Assembly (NCBI RefSeq): GCF_040289485.1
Contig: NZ_PSLG01000078.1
Location: 1 to 9,009 of the forward strand
From: Thermoflexus sp040289485
Lineage (GTDB): Bacteria > Chloroflexota > Anaerolineae > Thermoflexales > Thermoflexaceae
Direction: 5' to 3'
Length of the DNA stretch: 9,009 nt
Made by a program: the position numbers and the translations under genes. The notes beneath the pieces are model-generated. The model ran no database searches. It saw only the letters and a program-made list of their open reading frames with translations, and was not told where the DNA came from. Of the stretch, positions 1-6,231 are shown in pieces. The number at the start of each line of letters is the position of its first letter. The first letter of the stretch is position 1.

Positions 1-965
1 GGTCACCGGCGGGGCGGGCTTTATCGGTTCCTATCTCGTGGAGGCTTTGGTCAGGGCGGGCCACACGGTTTTCGTCGTGGACAACCTCTCCCGGGGCGCC
101 GCCGCCCATCTCCCCCCCGGGATTCCCCTCTTCGTCACGGACATCCGGGATCCCGCAGTGGAAGATCTGCTGCGGGAGGTCCGCCCGGCGGTGATCCACC
201 ACCTGGCGGCCNNNNNNNNNNNNNNNNNNNNNNNNNNNNNNNNNNNNNNNNNNNNNNNNNNNNNNNNNNNNNNNNNNNNNNNNNNNNNNNNNNNNNNNNN
301 NNNNNNNNNNNNNNNNNNNNNNNNNNNNNNNNNNNNNNNNNNNNNNNNNNNNNNNNNNNNNNNNNNNNNNNNNNCTGCCGGTGCCGGAGGACCATCCCCT
401 GCGCCCGCAGTCCCCCTACGGGCTGAGCAAGGCGGCCATGGAGGGCTATGTCCAGTGGTTCGGTCGCCACCACCGGTTGTCATGGGTGATCCTCCGCTAC
501 GCCAATGTCTACGGCCCCCGGCAGCCGGCGATCGGGGAGGCGGGGGTGGTGGCCCAGTTCGTGGCCGCTCTCCGGGCCGGACGACCTCCCGTGATCCATG
601 GGGACGGTGGGCAAACCCGGGATTTCGTCTTCGTGACGGATGTGGCGGCGGCCCATCTTTGGGCGATGGACGGGGGGATGGAGGGGATCTACAACATCGG
701 GACCGGTCAGGCGGTCTCTGTTCGGGCCTTGTGGGAACGCCTGCGCTCCCTTTGGGGGGCGACGGTCGCGCCGTGTCACGGACCGTCCCGGCCGGGGGAC
801 ATCCGCCACATGGTGTTGGATCCCCGGCGGGCGGCGGAGCGGGGGTGGCGGGCTCGGGTGAGCCTGGCGGAGGGCTTGGCCCGGCTGGTGGCCGAGACGC
901 GCCATTGGGAGGAGAGAGGGGACCGATGGGAAGCCGAGGGAGATGGGCCCTCTGCATCCTCCTGA
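1..965 (+). CDS. NAD-dependent epimerase/dehydratase, UDP-glucose 4-epimerase type (5' partial, contains assembly gap)
   Basis: This is an extended short-chain dehydrogenase/reductase that would interconvert nucleotide sugars, most likely a UDP-hexose 4-epimerase, in the cytoplasm. The window opens inside the Rossmann glycine motif (VTGGAGFIGSYL), so only about the first handful of residues are missing. VVDNLSRG follows, where the NAD-ribose-binding acidic residue is expected, and then HHLAA just before the N run. After the gap come the catalytic YGLSK (YxxxK), RYANVYGPRQ, GDGGQTRDFVFVTDV, YNIGTG and RPGDIRHMVLD, all typical of GalE-like enzymes. The gap removes the stretch that should carry the catalytic Ser/Thr. 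Upstream codons start at positions of the form 3n+2 and downstream ones at 3n, so the reading frame only joins if the true gap is a multiple of 3. The gene ends at TGA 963-965 and overlaps the next gene by 40 bases. The family is clear. The exact sugar (glucose/galactose, GlcNAc or an uronic acid) cannot be told, so no symbol is given. Confidence 0.93.
212..374. other. Assembly gap (163 N)
   Basis: A run of 163 undetermined bases lies inside the epimerase gene. Homologues usually carry about 50 to 55 residues between the HLAA motif and the proline-rich segment before YxxxK. The gap size is therefore about right, but it is off by one or two bases from a multiple of three. It looks like an estimated scaffold gap, not biology. 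Confidence 0.99.
907..921 (+). promoter_or_regulatory. Ribosome binding site of the TPR gene
   Basis: A purine-rich GGGAGGAGAGAGGGG ends four bases before ATG 926, inside the epimerase coding region. It fixes the start of the TPR gene at 926. It also shows that the apparent open frame running on from the 5' end of the window in the same phase is an accident of the N gap. Confidence 0.7.
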
Positions 966-2707
966 TCGGGGGGCTGGGGGGGGCTTTGGGCCCTTACGCC
1001 ATGGCGGTCTTCCACACGGCGCAAGGCGCCCAAGCCCTGGCGGGGGCCGTGCGGCCGGTGTTCCCGGATCGGTTGGCCCCTGCCCATGGGGTGGACGCCG
1101 ACCGCCTGCAGGCGGCGATCGCTCATCTCCAGGCCGCCTTGGCGTGGGATCCGCGCCATCTGGCCGCCCGGCGGCTGCTGGCGCAGGCCTATGCGGCCCA
1201 GAACCGACCCCGGGAGGCCCTGGAGGTCCTGGACCGGGCGGCGGCGGACTTCCCCGATGATCCGATGGTGGCCCTGGAGCGTGGGGATCTCTACGACATG
1301 ATCGGGGATGTGGAGGCAGCCATCCGGGAATACGAGCGAGGGCATGTGGGGAGCCGACGGGTGCCTCTGGCCGTCAACCTCCTGAAAGCGGCGGAGGCCC
1401 AGGTCGCCCAGGGGCATCTCGATCAAGCCGCCCGCCTTTGGCAGCGGGCCTTGGCCTTGGATCCGGGAAACCTGGCCGCGGCCCTCGGTCTCCTCGACTT
1501 CTATCGTCACCTGGGGGACGCCGACGGGGCAGCGGAGATAACGGCCCGGCTCCGGCGGTTTGGGCCGGAGGCAGTGGCTGTCCCCGTGGATCTCGATTTC
1601 CGGCTCCCACGGGCCCAAGGGCGGGCCATGGCCCGGTTGGTAGAGGAAGGGCTGTGGGATCCTGGCACCTTGGAGCGGGTGGTGGCCGTCCAACTCGCGC
1701 GATCCTCCGGAGGGCTGGAGGGACTGATGCTGGAGCGTCTTCTGCAGGAGGTAGCCGCCCGCCGCCCGGAGCTGCGGCCCTGGACCTTTTACCTGGCCGA
1801 GCTGGCCCATCGCCGGGGGGATCTGGGGCGGGCGGAGGCCCTTTATCGGACGGCCTTGGAACTCCACCCGGATCTGGCGGTGGCCCTTCGCCGTCTGGGG
1901 GCGGTGGCCGAGGCGGCCGGGACGGCCGAGGGCACGGCCGCGGCGGCAGCGTTCTACTGGCGGTATCTTCAGGCCGTCCCGGAGGACCTCCGCGGTTGGG
2001 CGCGCTGGGCGGCCGCCTGCGCTGCTTTGAGGGCGCGGGGAATCGCAATCCCAGCTTGTGCGGAGGCGGCGGCGGACCGTCCGGCCTGGGGGGTGCGGAT
2101 GGAGGATCGGGCCATCGTCGCCGAGGTGTTGGGCGTCCCGGCGGCGGCGGTGGTGTTGGGAGAGAACCGGGTGCCCAATGGAGGCTTCGAGGCATGGGAG
2201 AGAGAGGCCCCTGCCGGATGGGTTTGGTCGGACATGTCGAATCGGCCGCCTTGGAGCCCTGCCCTCTTCTTGGGGGGCGCGGAGACCCTGGAGCCCTTCG
2301 CCGGCACCCGGGCCGCCCGGGTCGATGGTCTCTGGGCAGCTCCGGAGGCGGGTCGGAAGGAAGCCCGGGCAGGCTTCTGGCTGGCCCAGCCGATCCCCTT
2401 GTCTCCCGGGCTCTACGTGCTCTCGTTCATGTATCGGGCGCGCCTGGCGCCCGGCGCGCGGGTGGGGGTGTGGGTCTCCGAGCGGCCGGAGGTCCTGTTC
2501 GCCGGCGAGCGTTGGCTGCCGGACACGCGGGGAGCCTGGCGGAAAGCCCTCCTCATCGCCCGCAACGAAGCCACCGACGGCGCCGTCCGGCCCCTGCTGC
2601 GGCTGTGGGGGGGTGGCGAGGTGGCCTTCGATGAGGTGGCGCTGCGGGCCCTCCAGGGGCCACTTCCTGCGGCCCCTCCCCAACTTCCCCTCGTGGTGGT
2701 CCGATAG
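926..2707 (+). CDS. Membrane-anchored TPR protein with C-terminal carbohydrate-binding-like beta domain
   Basis: The product has 593 residues. Residues 1-28 form a short basic start and a hydrophobic segment (ALCILLIGGLGGALG), either an uncleaved signal anchor or a signal peptide, so the rest should lie outside the membrane. Residues about 56-210 hold tetratricopeptide-type helical repeats, for example HLQAALAWDPRHLAARRLLA and LWQRALALDPGNLAAALGLL. A further repeat block lies at about 286-365 (AELAHRRGDLGRAEALYRTA). Residues about 416-577 look like a galactose-binding/CBM-type jelly roll. This domain opens with VPNGGFEAW..APAGW at 416-430, has a central glycine/valine-rich strand region, and ends with the FDEVAL strand at 568. 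TPRs usually serve as protein-protein scaffolds, and the beta domain suggests glycan binding. The next gene starts on the base after its stop codon. The domain assignments are by eye. The function as a scaffold for surface polysaccharide assembly is inferred from the neighbours only. Confidence 0.9.
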   Translation: MGSRGRWALCILLIGGLGGALGPYAMAVFHTAQGAQALAGAVRPVFPDRLAPAHGVDADRLQAAIAHLQAALAWDPRHLAARRLLAQAYAAQNRPREALEVLDRAAADFPDDPMVALERGDLYDMIGDVEAAIREYERGHVGSRRVPLAVNLLKAAEAQVAQGHLDQAARLWQRALALDPGNLAAALGLLDFYRHLGDADGAAEITARLRRFGPEAVAVPVDLDFRLPRAQGRAMARLVEEGLWDPGTLERVVAVQLARSSGGLEGLMLERLLQEVAARRPELRPWTFYLAELAHRRGDLGRAEALYRTALELHPDLAVALRRLGAVAEAAGTAEGTAAAAAFYWRYLQAVPEDLRGWARWAAACAALRARGIAIPACAEAAADRPAWGVRMEDRAIVAEVLGVPAAAVVLGENRVPNGGFEAWEREAPAGWVWSDMSNRPPWSPALFLGGAETLEPFAGTRAARVDGLWAAPEAGRKEARAGFWLAQPIPLSPGLYVLSFMYRARLAPGARVGVWVSERPEVLFAGERWLPDTRGAWRKALLIARNEATDGAVRPLLRLWGGGEVAFDEVALRALQGPLPAAPPQLPLVVVR

Positions 2708-4051
2708 ATGCGCGGGGGACGGTGGCCGATGCTCTTGATGGGCCTGGCCCTCGTCCGGGGCCTGGGATATGCGGCCCTTGTCCCTCCATGGCAGGCGCCG
2801 GACGAGATCAGCCATTTCGAGTTCGCATGGCACATCGCCCAGTTGGGGCGTTGGTCGGGCGCCCCGGCCCCGCTGCCGGCCTTCGAGCGGGAACTGGTGG
2901 CCTCATTATATGTATGGCGGTTCGGGGAGTGGACCCTCAAGGGGTTGACCGGCCGGCTGCTGCCGGCGGTGATGCCGGAGCGGGTGGAGGACTTTCTTGC
3001 CCTCTCCCACACCATGCCGGGCCGTTTCTCCCTCGCCTATGTCTGGCAGGCGCTCTTCCTTCTCCCGGCCCGCCATGAAGACCTGGTGACCCAGTTGTAT
3101 CTGGCCCGCCTTTCCTCGGTGGTTCTCAACGTCCTTTTGATCGGCCTGGCCTGGCGGATCTATGGCGAGCTGGGCCTGCCGCAGGGATGGGCGGTGGCCG
3201 CCACCGCCCTTCTGGTTCTGTGGCCCCAGCACACTTTCATCAATGCGACCGTCAACGAGGGGCCGTTGGCGGAGCTGGCCGCGGCGGTGGCCTTCTGGGG
3301 CTGGGCCCGTTTGTTCGCCCGGGGCCTCCGCCCGGAGGGGGTGGCGGCGGTCCTGGGGGGGACCATGTTGGGCCTGTGGGCGAAGAACACGGCCGCTTTC
3401 TTGATCGGCTGGGACGCGTTGGCGGCCCTCGCTTATGGGGGATATTGGGGGCTGCGCGGGGCCGCGTCATGGCGCCACCGCTGGGCCTATCTGGCGGTCC
3501 CGACGCTGATGATGCTGGCCCTGGGGGCGCTGGCCGCGGGGACCCCGGTGGGCCGCTGGGCATGGGATCGCCTCCAGGCGTGGGAGCCCGGGAAGGGGAT
3601 GGAAGCAGGCATGCTTTTGAATCAGACCCTCCGTTGGACCTGGGAGAGCCTTTGGGCCCGTTTCGGTTGGATAGACGTAGGGGCCCCGGAAGGATGGGGT
3701 GGGATGGTCCTTCTTCTGGGGCTGCTGGCGATCAGAGGATGGCTTTTCCCGCGATCCCGAGCCTGGTCGGCGCCTGGCTGGTCGGTGGGGATGATGGCGG
3801 CCTTTGGGATGGCGGTCCTGGCCGGATGGCTGGCCTTCGTGGTGGGGACGCCCGAGGGCCCCTATTACGCCCAGGGCCGCTATCTCTTCCCGGCGGCGAT
3901 CCCCGGGGCGGCCTTGCTGGCCGGAGGATGGGGACGGTGGGCACCGCAGGGCTGGGGAGAAGGCGCGCGGGTGGCCGGTTTCATTGGGATCTGGGCCCTC
4001 CTGGACGCTGTGGCCTGGGGCTGGGCCCTTCTTTACTACTATGGGGGCTAA
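2708..4051 (+). CDS. DUF2142-type polytopic membrane protein, GT-C glycosyltransferase-like
   Basis: This 447-residue integral membrane protein has roughly ten hydrophobic segments, by eye near residues 8-25, 108-120, 132-150, 161-172, 187-205, 212-245, 259-278, 331-347, 359-380, 394-407 and 421-443. The first extracytoplasmic loop carries PPWQAPDEISHFEF (26-39). The acidic pair followed by His is the hallmark of DUF2142 and related GT-C proteins, where such acidic residues sit at the active site. Other family-like signatures are PQHTFINATVNEG (173-185), WARFGWIDVG (316-325) and YYAQGRYLFP (386-395). Known GT-C enzymes transfer sugars from polyprenyl-phosphate donors on the outer membrane face. 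The donor and acceptor here are unknown. ATG 2708 abuts the TAG of the TPR gene, which implies translational coupling. An in-frame ATG at 2729 with GGGGGACGGTGG before it is an alternative start seven residues in. The stop TAA is at 4049-4051. Confidence 0.88.
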   Translation: MRGGRWPMLLMGLALVRGLGYAALVPPWQAPDEISHFEFAWHIAQLGRWSGAPAPLPAFERELVASLYVWRFGEWTLKGLTGRLLPAVMPERVEDFLALSHTMPGRFSLAYVWQALFLLPARHEDLVTQLYLARLSSVVLNVLLIGLAWRIYGELGLPQGWAVAATALLVLWPQHTFINATVNEGPLAELAAAVAFWGWARLFARGLRPEGVAAVLGGTMLGLWAKNTAAFLIGWDALAALAYGGYWGLRGAASWRHRWAYLAVPTLMMLALGALAAGTPVGRWAWDRLQAWEPGKGMEAGMLLNQTLRWTWESLWARFGWIDVGAPEGWGGMVLLLGLLAIRGWLFPRSRAWSAPGWSVGMMAAFGMAVLAGWLAFVVGTPEGPYYAQGRYLFPAAIPGAALLAGGWGRWAPQGWGEGARVAGFIGIWALLDAVAWGWALLYYYGG

Positions 4052-5471
4052 CCATGGAGCGGGCGCAACGACGGTGGCGGTGGGGTGCGGTGGGCCTGCG
4101 GGGCGTGCGGCTCCTGATCGCCGGGGCCGTCCCACGGGTCCTGGAGCCTGTGGGGGCTCCCGGGCGCAGGGGGGAAGCGTCCTCTTCCTACCCCTGGCCC
4201 TGCGGGACTACGATCCCACATATGTTCCTCCCTTCGGCATCACGATGTATGGCAGCGTCGATGAGGGCGCGGGGCTCTCGAAGATGCAGGCGGCGGGGGC
4301 CCATTGGGTGGTGACCGTGATGAGCTGGAGGGCCATCCAGCCGGAGCGAGGGGTGTGGAACTGGGCGGCCTTTGACCCCAAGGTCCAGAACGCCCACGCC
4401 GCGGGCATGCGGGTCCTCGTGCTCTTCCACGACAACCCTCCATGGGCGGCTCCTTATCCCGACGGCCCCGTGACCGATACCCAGGATCTGGTGAATTTCA
4501 TCGCCGCTGCCGTCGAGCGCTACAACGGGGACGGGGTGGACGATGCGCCTGGATCGCCGCGGGTGGATGCCTGGACCTTCTACGCGGAACCCGACGCGGG
4601 GGATCCGGTCCGATATCCGTGGAAAGGCCATTGGGGGGAGCAGCCGGAGCGCTACGCCGAGATGCTCGCGCAGGTGGCCCCAGTGATCCGGGAGCGCGAT
4701 CCCCGGGCCCGCATCGCCAATGGCGGCTTGGCCTACGATTGGTTCAAGGAGGAAGGGGGGCCCTTCGTGCGGGATTTTCTCACCCGGACGCTGCAGGCGC
4801 TGAACAACCGGGGCCGGGTCGGCCGGTTCCTGGACGCCATCGCTTTCCACTATTATCCCATCTCCGGCCTGCGGTGGCCGACCCTTCGGGAGAAAGCGGC
4901 GGAGATCCGGGCGATCGCCGATCGGAACGGGGCTGCAGGCCTGCCGCTCTGGGTGCCGGAGATGGGCTACTGGAGCAGCCCCGATGCGGGGAGCAGCGAG
5001 GCGCGGCAGGCTGCGGTGCTGGCCCAGATGTTCGTGCGCGGCATGGCCAGCGACATCCGGTTGATGGCCTGGCATGCGGTTTTCGACCATGGGCCGGGCA
5101 CGGAGGAACGCGGGTTGTTCTGTGGTCGGGATCTGAGTCGTTCCAAGCTGGCCTATGCGGCCTATACGACGGTGGCCCGGGAGCTGCGGGGCGCCCGGGA
5201 CCCGCGTCCTTGGGGGCCCGAGGGGGTGGAGGGTTATCGCTTCCGTATGCCGGGCGGGGGGGAGAAGATCGTGCTCTGGGCCCGCGATTCGGCCACGTCG
5301 GTGGACTTCCCTTGGGCTTGTCTGCGCGTGGTGAACACCCTCGGGGAGGTGTTCGATCCGGTCCGCGATGGGGATCCGAATGGGGACCGGGACGGCCAGC
5401 GAAACGGCCAGGTGCGGTTGGACATTTTCCCCGATTGGCCGTTCTATGTGGCGCCGCGTCCGTGCCCGTGA
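4041..5471 (+). CDS. Secreted clan GH-A-like glycoside hydrolase, TIM barrel; 5' end doubtful (probable frameshift)
   Basis: The uninterrupted frame from ATG 4041 gives 476 residues; residue numbers below use that start. From about residue 65 the protein reads as a (beta/alpha)8 glycoside hydrolase of the GH39/GH5-like kind. It has FGITMYG near the first strand, WVVTVMSWRAIQPERGVWNW, and MRVLVLFHDNPPWAAP. WTFYAEPD follows, with the expected acid/base Glu at 183, then IAFHYYP (His 270) and LWVPEMGYW with the expected nucleophile Glu at 307. The 124-residue spacing between the two Glu fits clan GH-A. A beta-rich tail (about 395-476) follows. The Asn normally preceding the acid/base Glu is Ala. 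FLPLALR (49-55) resembles the segment that precedes mature domains in many secreted Chloroflexota proteins. The first 45 residues in this frame have no signal peptide and poor codon usage. A start at ATG 4054 in another frame, joined by a one-base shift near 4169-4174, is more likely. The substrate is unknown; trimming or binding of the glycan made by the neighbouring genes is inference. Confidence 0.82.
   Translation: MGANHGAGATTVAVGCGGPAGRAAPDRRGRPTGPGACGGSRAQGGSVLFLPLALRDYDPTYVPPFGITMYGSVDEGAGLSKMQAAGAHWVVTVMSWRAIQPERGVWNWAAFDPKVQNAHAAGMRVLVLFHDNPPWAAPYPDGPVTDTQDLVNFIAAAVERYNGDGVDDAPGSPRVDAWTFYAEPDAGDPVRYPWKGHWGEQPERYAEMLAQVAPVIRERDPRARIANGGLAYDWFKEEGGPFVRDFLTRTLQALNNRGRVGRFLDAIAFHYYPISGLRWPTLREKAAEIRAIADRNGAAGLPLWVPEMGYWSSPDAGSSEARQAAVLAQMFVRGMASDIRLMAWHAVFDHGPGTEERGLFCGRDLSRSKLAYAAYTTVARELRGARDPRPWGPEGVEGYRFRMPGGGEKIVLWARDSATSVDFPWACLRVVNTLGEVFDPVRDGDPNGDRDGQRNGQVRLDIFPDWPFYVAPRPCP
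4054..4174 (+). other. Likely true 5' coding segment of the GH gene in another frame (suspected one-base deletion)
   Basis: ATG 4054, two bases after the upstream TAA, opens a frame encoding a basic start (MERAQRRWRW) and a moderately hydrophobic stretch (LLIAGAV) like a signal sequence. In that frame about 34 of 40 third positions up to 4173 are G or C by hand count. In the frame that later encodes the hydrolase the figure is about 29 of 45. Adding one G to the six-G run at 4169-4174 would join this start to GSVLFLPLALR of the hydrolase. This fits a homopolymer undercall or a real frameshift. Confidence 0.55.
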
Positions 5472-5491
5472 GGGGCGAGGGGAAAGGGATC

Positions 5492-5497
5492 GGGAGG
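5492..5497 (+). promoter_or_regulatory. Ribosome binding site setting the start at 5503
   Basis: GGGAGG ends five bases before ATG 5503, in the 31-base spacer after the hydrolase stop. It supports this ATG over the in-frame ATG at 5368 inside the hydrolase gene. The hydrophobic anchor begins about a dozen residues after 5503. Confidence 0.65.
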
Positions 5498-5502
5498 CGC
5501 AG

Positions 5503-6231
5503 ATGGGTGGAGGGTCCTGGGGGGTCGCCCGGAGGAGCAGTGCGCTGTGGCCCATGGCGGTCGGTCTGCTTTTGGTGGGCGTGACCCTGGGGGCTGCAGA
5601 GGAAACGGTGTCGGGGATAGGCCCCCGCCTGCCGGAGGCGACGGCGACTTTCCCCATCGGGGAATTGGTGCGGGGTCGGGCGGCCTGTCAGACCTTTCGG
5701 GCGCTGTATCCGGCGTTGGCCGAGATCCGGGTTCGGGGGGGCTCGGGCGGCCGTCGCCCGGAGGGCCCGCTGGTGTTCCGGCTGTGGGCGGAGGGGGTGG
5801 CGGAGCCGGTGCGAACGGTGACGGTGGAGGGGGCGGCGATCGAAGGGACGGCCGAGCTGTCTTTCCGCTTCCCGCCCATCGCCGGTTCGGCGGGGCGGCG
5901 TTGGCGCTTCTGCCTGGAGGCTCCGGAGGCGGGGGCGGGGCGGGGCGTGGTGCTGTGGGGAGCGGAGGTCGGGGGGGAAGCCGGGGAGATCGATCTGCGG
6001 GGCTTTGAGGGGGAGGCGGTCCGTCGCGCGCGCACCCTCTCCTTTGAGGCCCGCTATGCCCTCTCGCCTCTGGAGCGGCTTCTCCTCCTCGGCCAGCGCC
6101 TGGCCCGCGGCAAGCCGGGGCCATGGGGATCGCCGGCGACCTATGGCGTTCTCTTCGGAGCGTCCGTGGGGTTGACGATGGGGCTCCTCGGGTGGGCGGC
6201 CCGGCGGGATTCCCAGGGAGGTCTGGGGTGA
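5503..6231 (+). CDS. Small membrane protein with extracytoplasmic beta domain
   Basis: The product has 242 residues. A hydrophobic segment at about 14-32 (ALWPMAVGLLLVGVTLGAA) is followed by a beta-rich, low-lysine domain (about 45-195) and a second membrane segment at about 213-235, ending in a short basic tail. The bulk should therefore face outside, tethered at one or both ends. Cys 62 and Cys 137 are the only cysteines in the domain and could form a disulfide. The domain has G..ACQTFRA (58-67), then strands, FRFPPIAGS (121-129), and SFEARYALSP (180-189) just before the second membrane segment. The same order of motifs recurs in the next gene's product. I do not recognise a named family. 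The start is chosen from the Shine-Dalgarno and the signal-like N-terminus. Its stop overlaps the next start codon (GTGA), so the two proteins are probably made in a fixed ratio and may form a complex. Confidence 0.82.
   Translation: MGGGSWGVARRSSALWPMAVGLLLVGVTLGAAEETVSGIGPRLPEATATFPIGELVRGRAACQTFRALYPALAEIRVRGGSGGRRPEGPLVFRLWAEGVAEPVRTVTVEGAAIEGTAELSFRFPPIAGSAGRRWRFCLEAPEAGAGRGVVLWGAEVGGEAGEIDLRGFEGEAVRRARTLSFEARYALSPLERLLLLGQRLARGKPGPWGSPATYGVLFGASVGLTMGLLGWAARRDSQGGLG
6215..6221 (+). promoter_or_regulatory. Ribosome binding site for the GTG start at 6228
   Basis: AGGGAGG lies six bases before GTG 6228. This decides for a GTG start overlapping the upstream TGA, and against the in-frame ATG at 6123. 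Starting at GTG also places a clean signal-like sequence at the N-terminus. Confidence 0.7.

Noticed and set aside
38..925. An apparent continuous frame linking the 5' part of the epimerase to the TPR protein, as if one fused gene.
   Set aside because: The continuity comes only from the N run. The epimerase continues in another frame after the gap (YGLSK onward), and the TPR gene has its own Shine-Dalgarno and ATG at 926.
1438..2634. Alternative + strand frame inside the TPR gene.
   Set aside because: The translation is Gly/Arg/Pro-rich and featureless, while the other frame gives clear TPR and beta-domain patterns.
776..2833. Long open frame on the minus strand opposite the TPR gene.
   Set aside because: It is rich in Pro, Arg and Gly with no domain or signal. 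It is the usual antisense shadow of a high-GC gene.
3804..4040. Extension of the hydrolase frame upstream to 3804.
   Set aside because: It lies entirely inside the membrane-protein gene and gives a low-complexity Arg/Pro/Gly sequence, so it is a frame shadow.
4188..5657. Long open frame on the minus strand opposite the hydrolase.
   Set aside because: It has low-complexity His/Pro/Arg composition and no recognisable motif, and it overlaps a clearly coding + strand gene.
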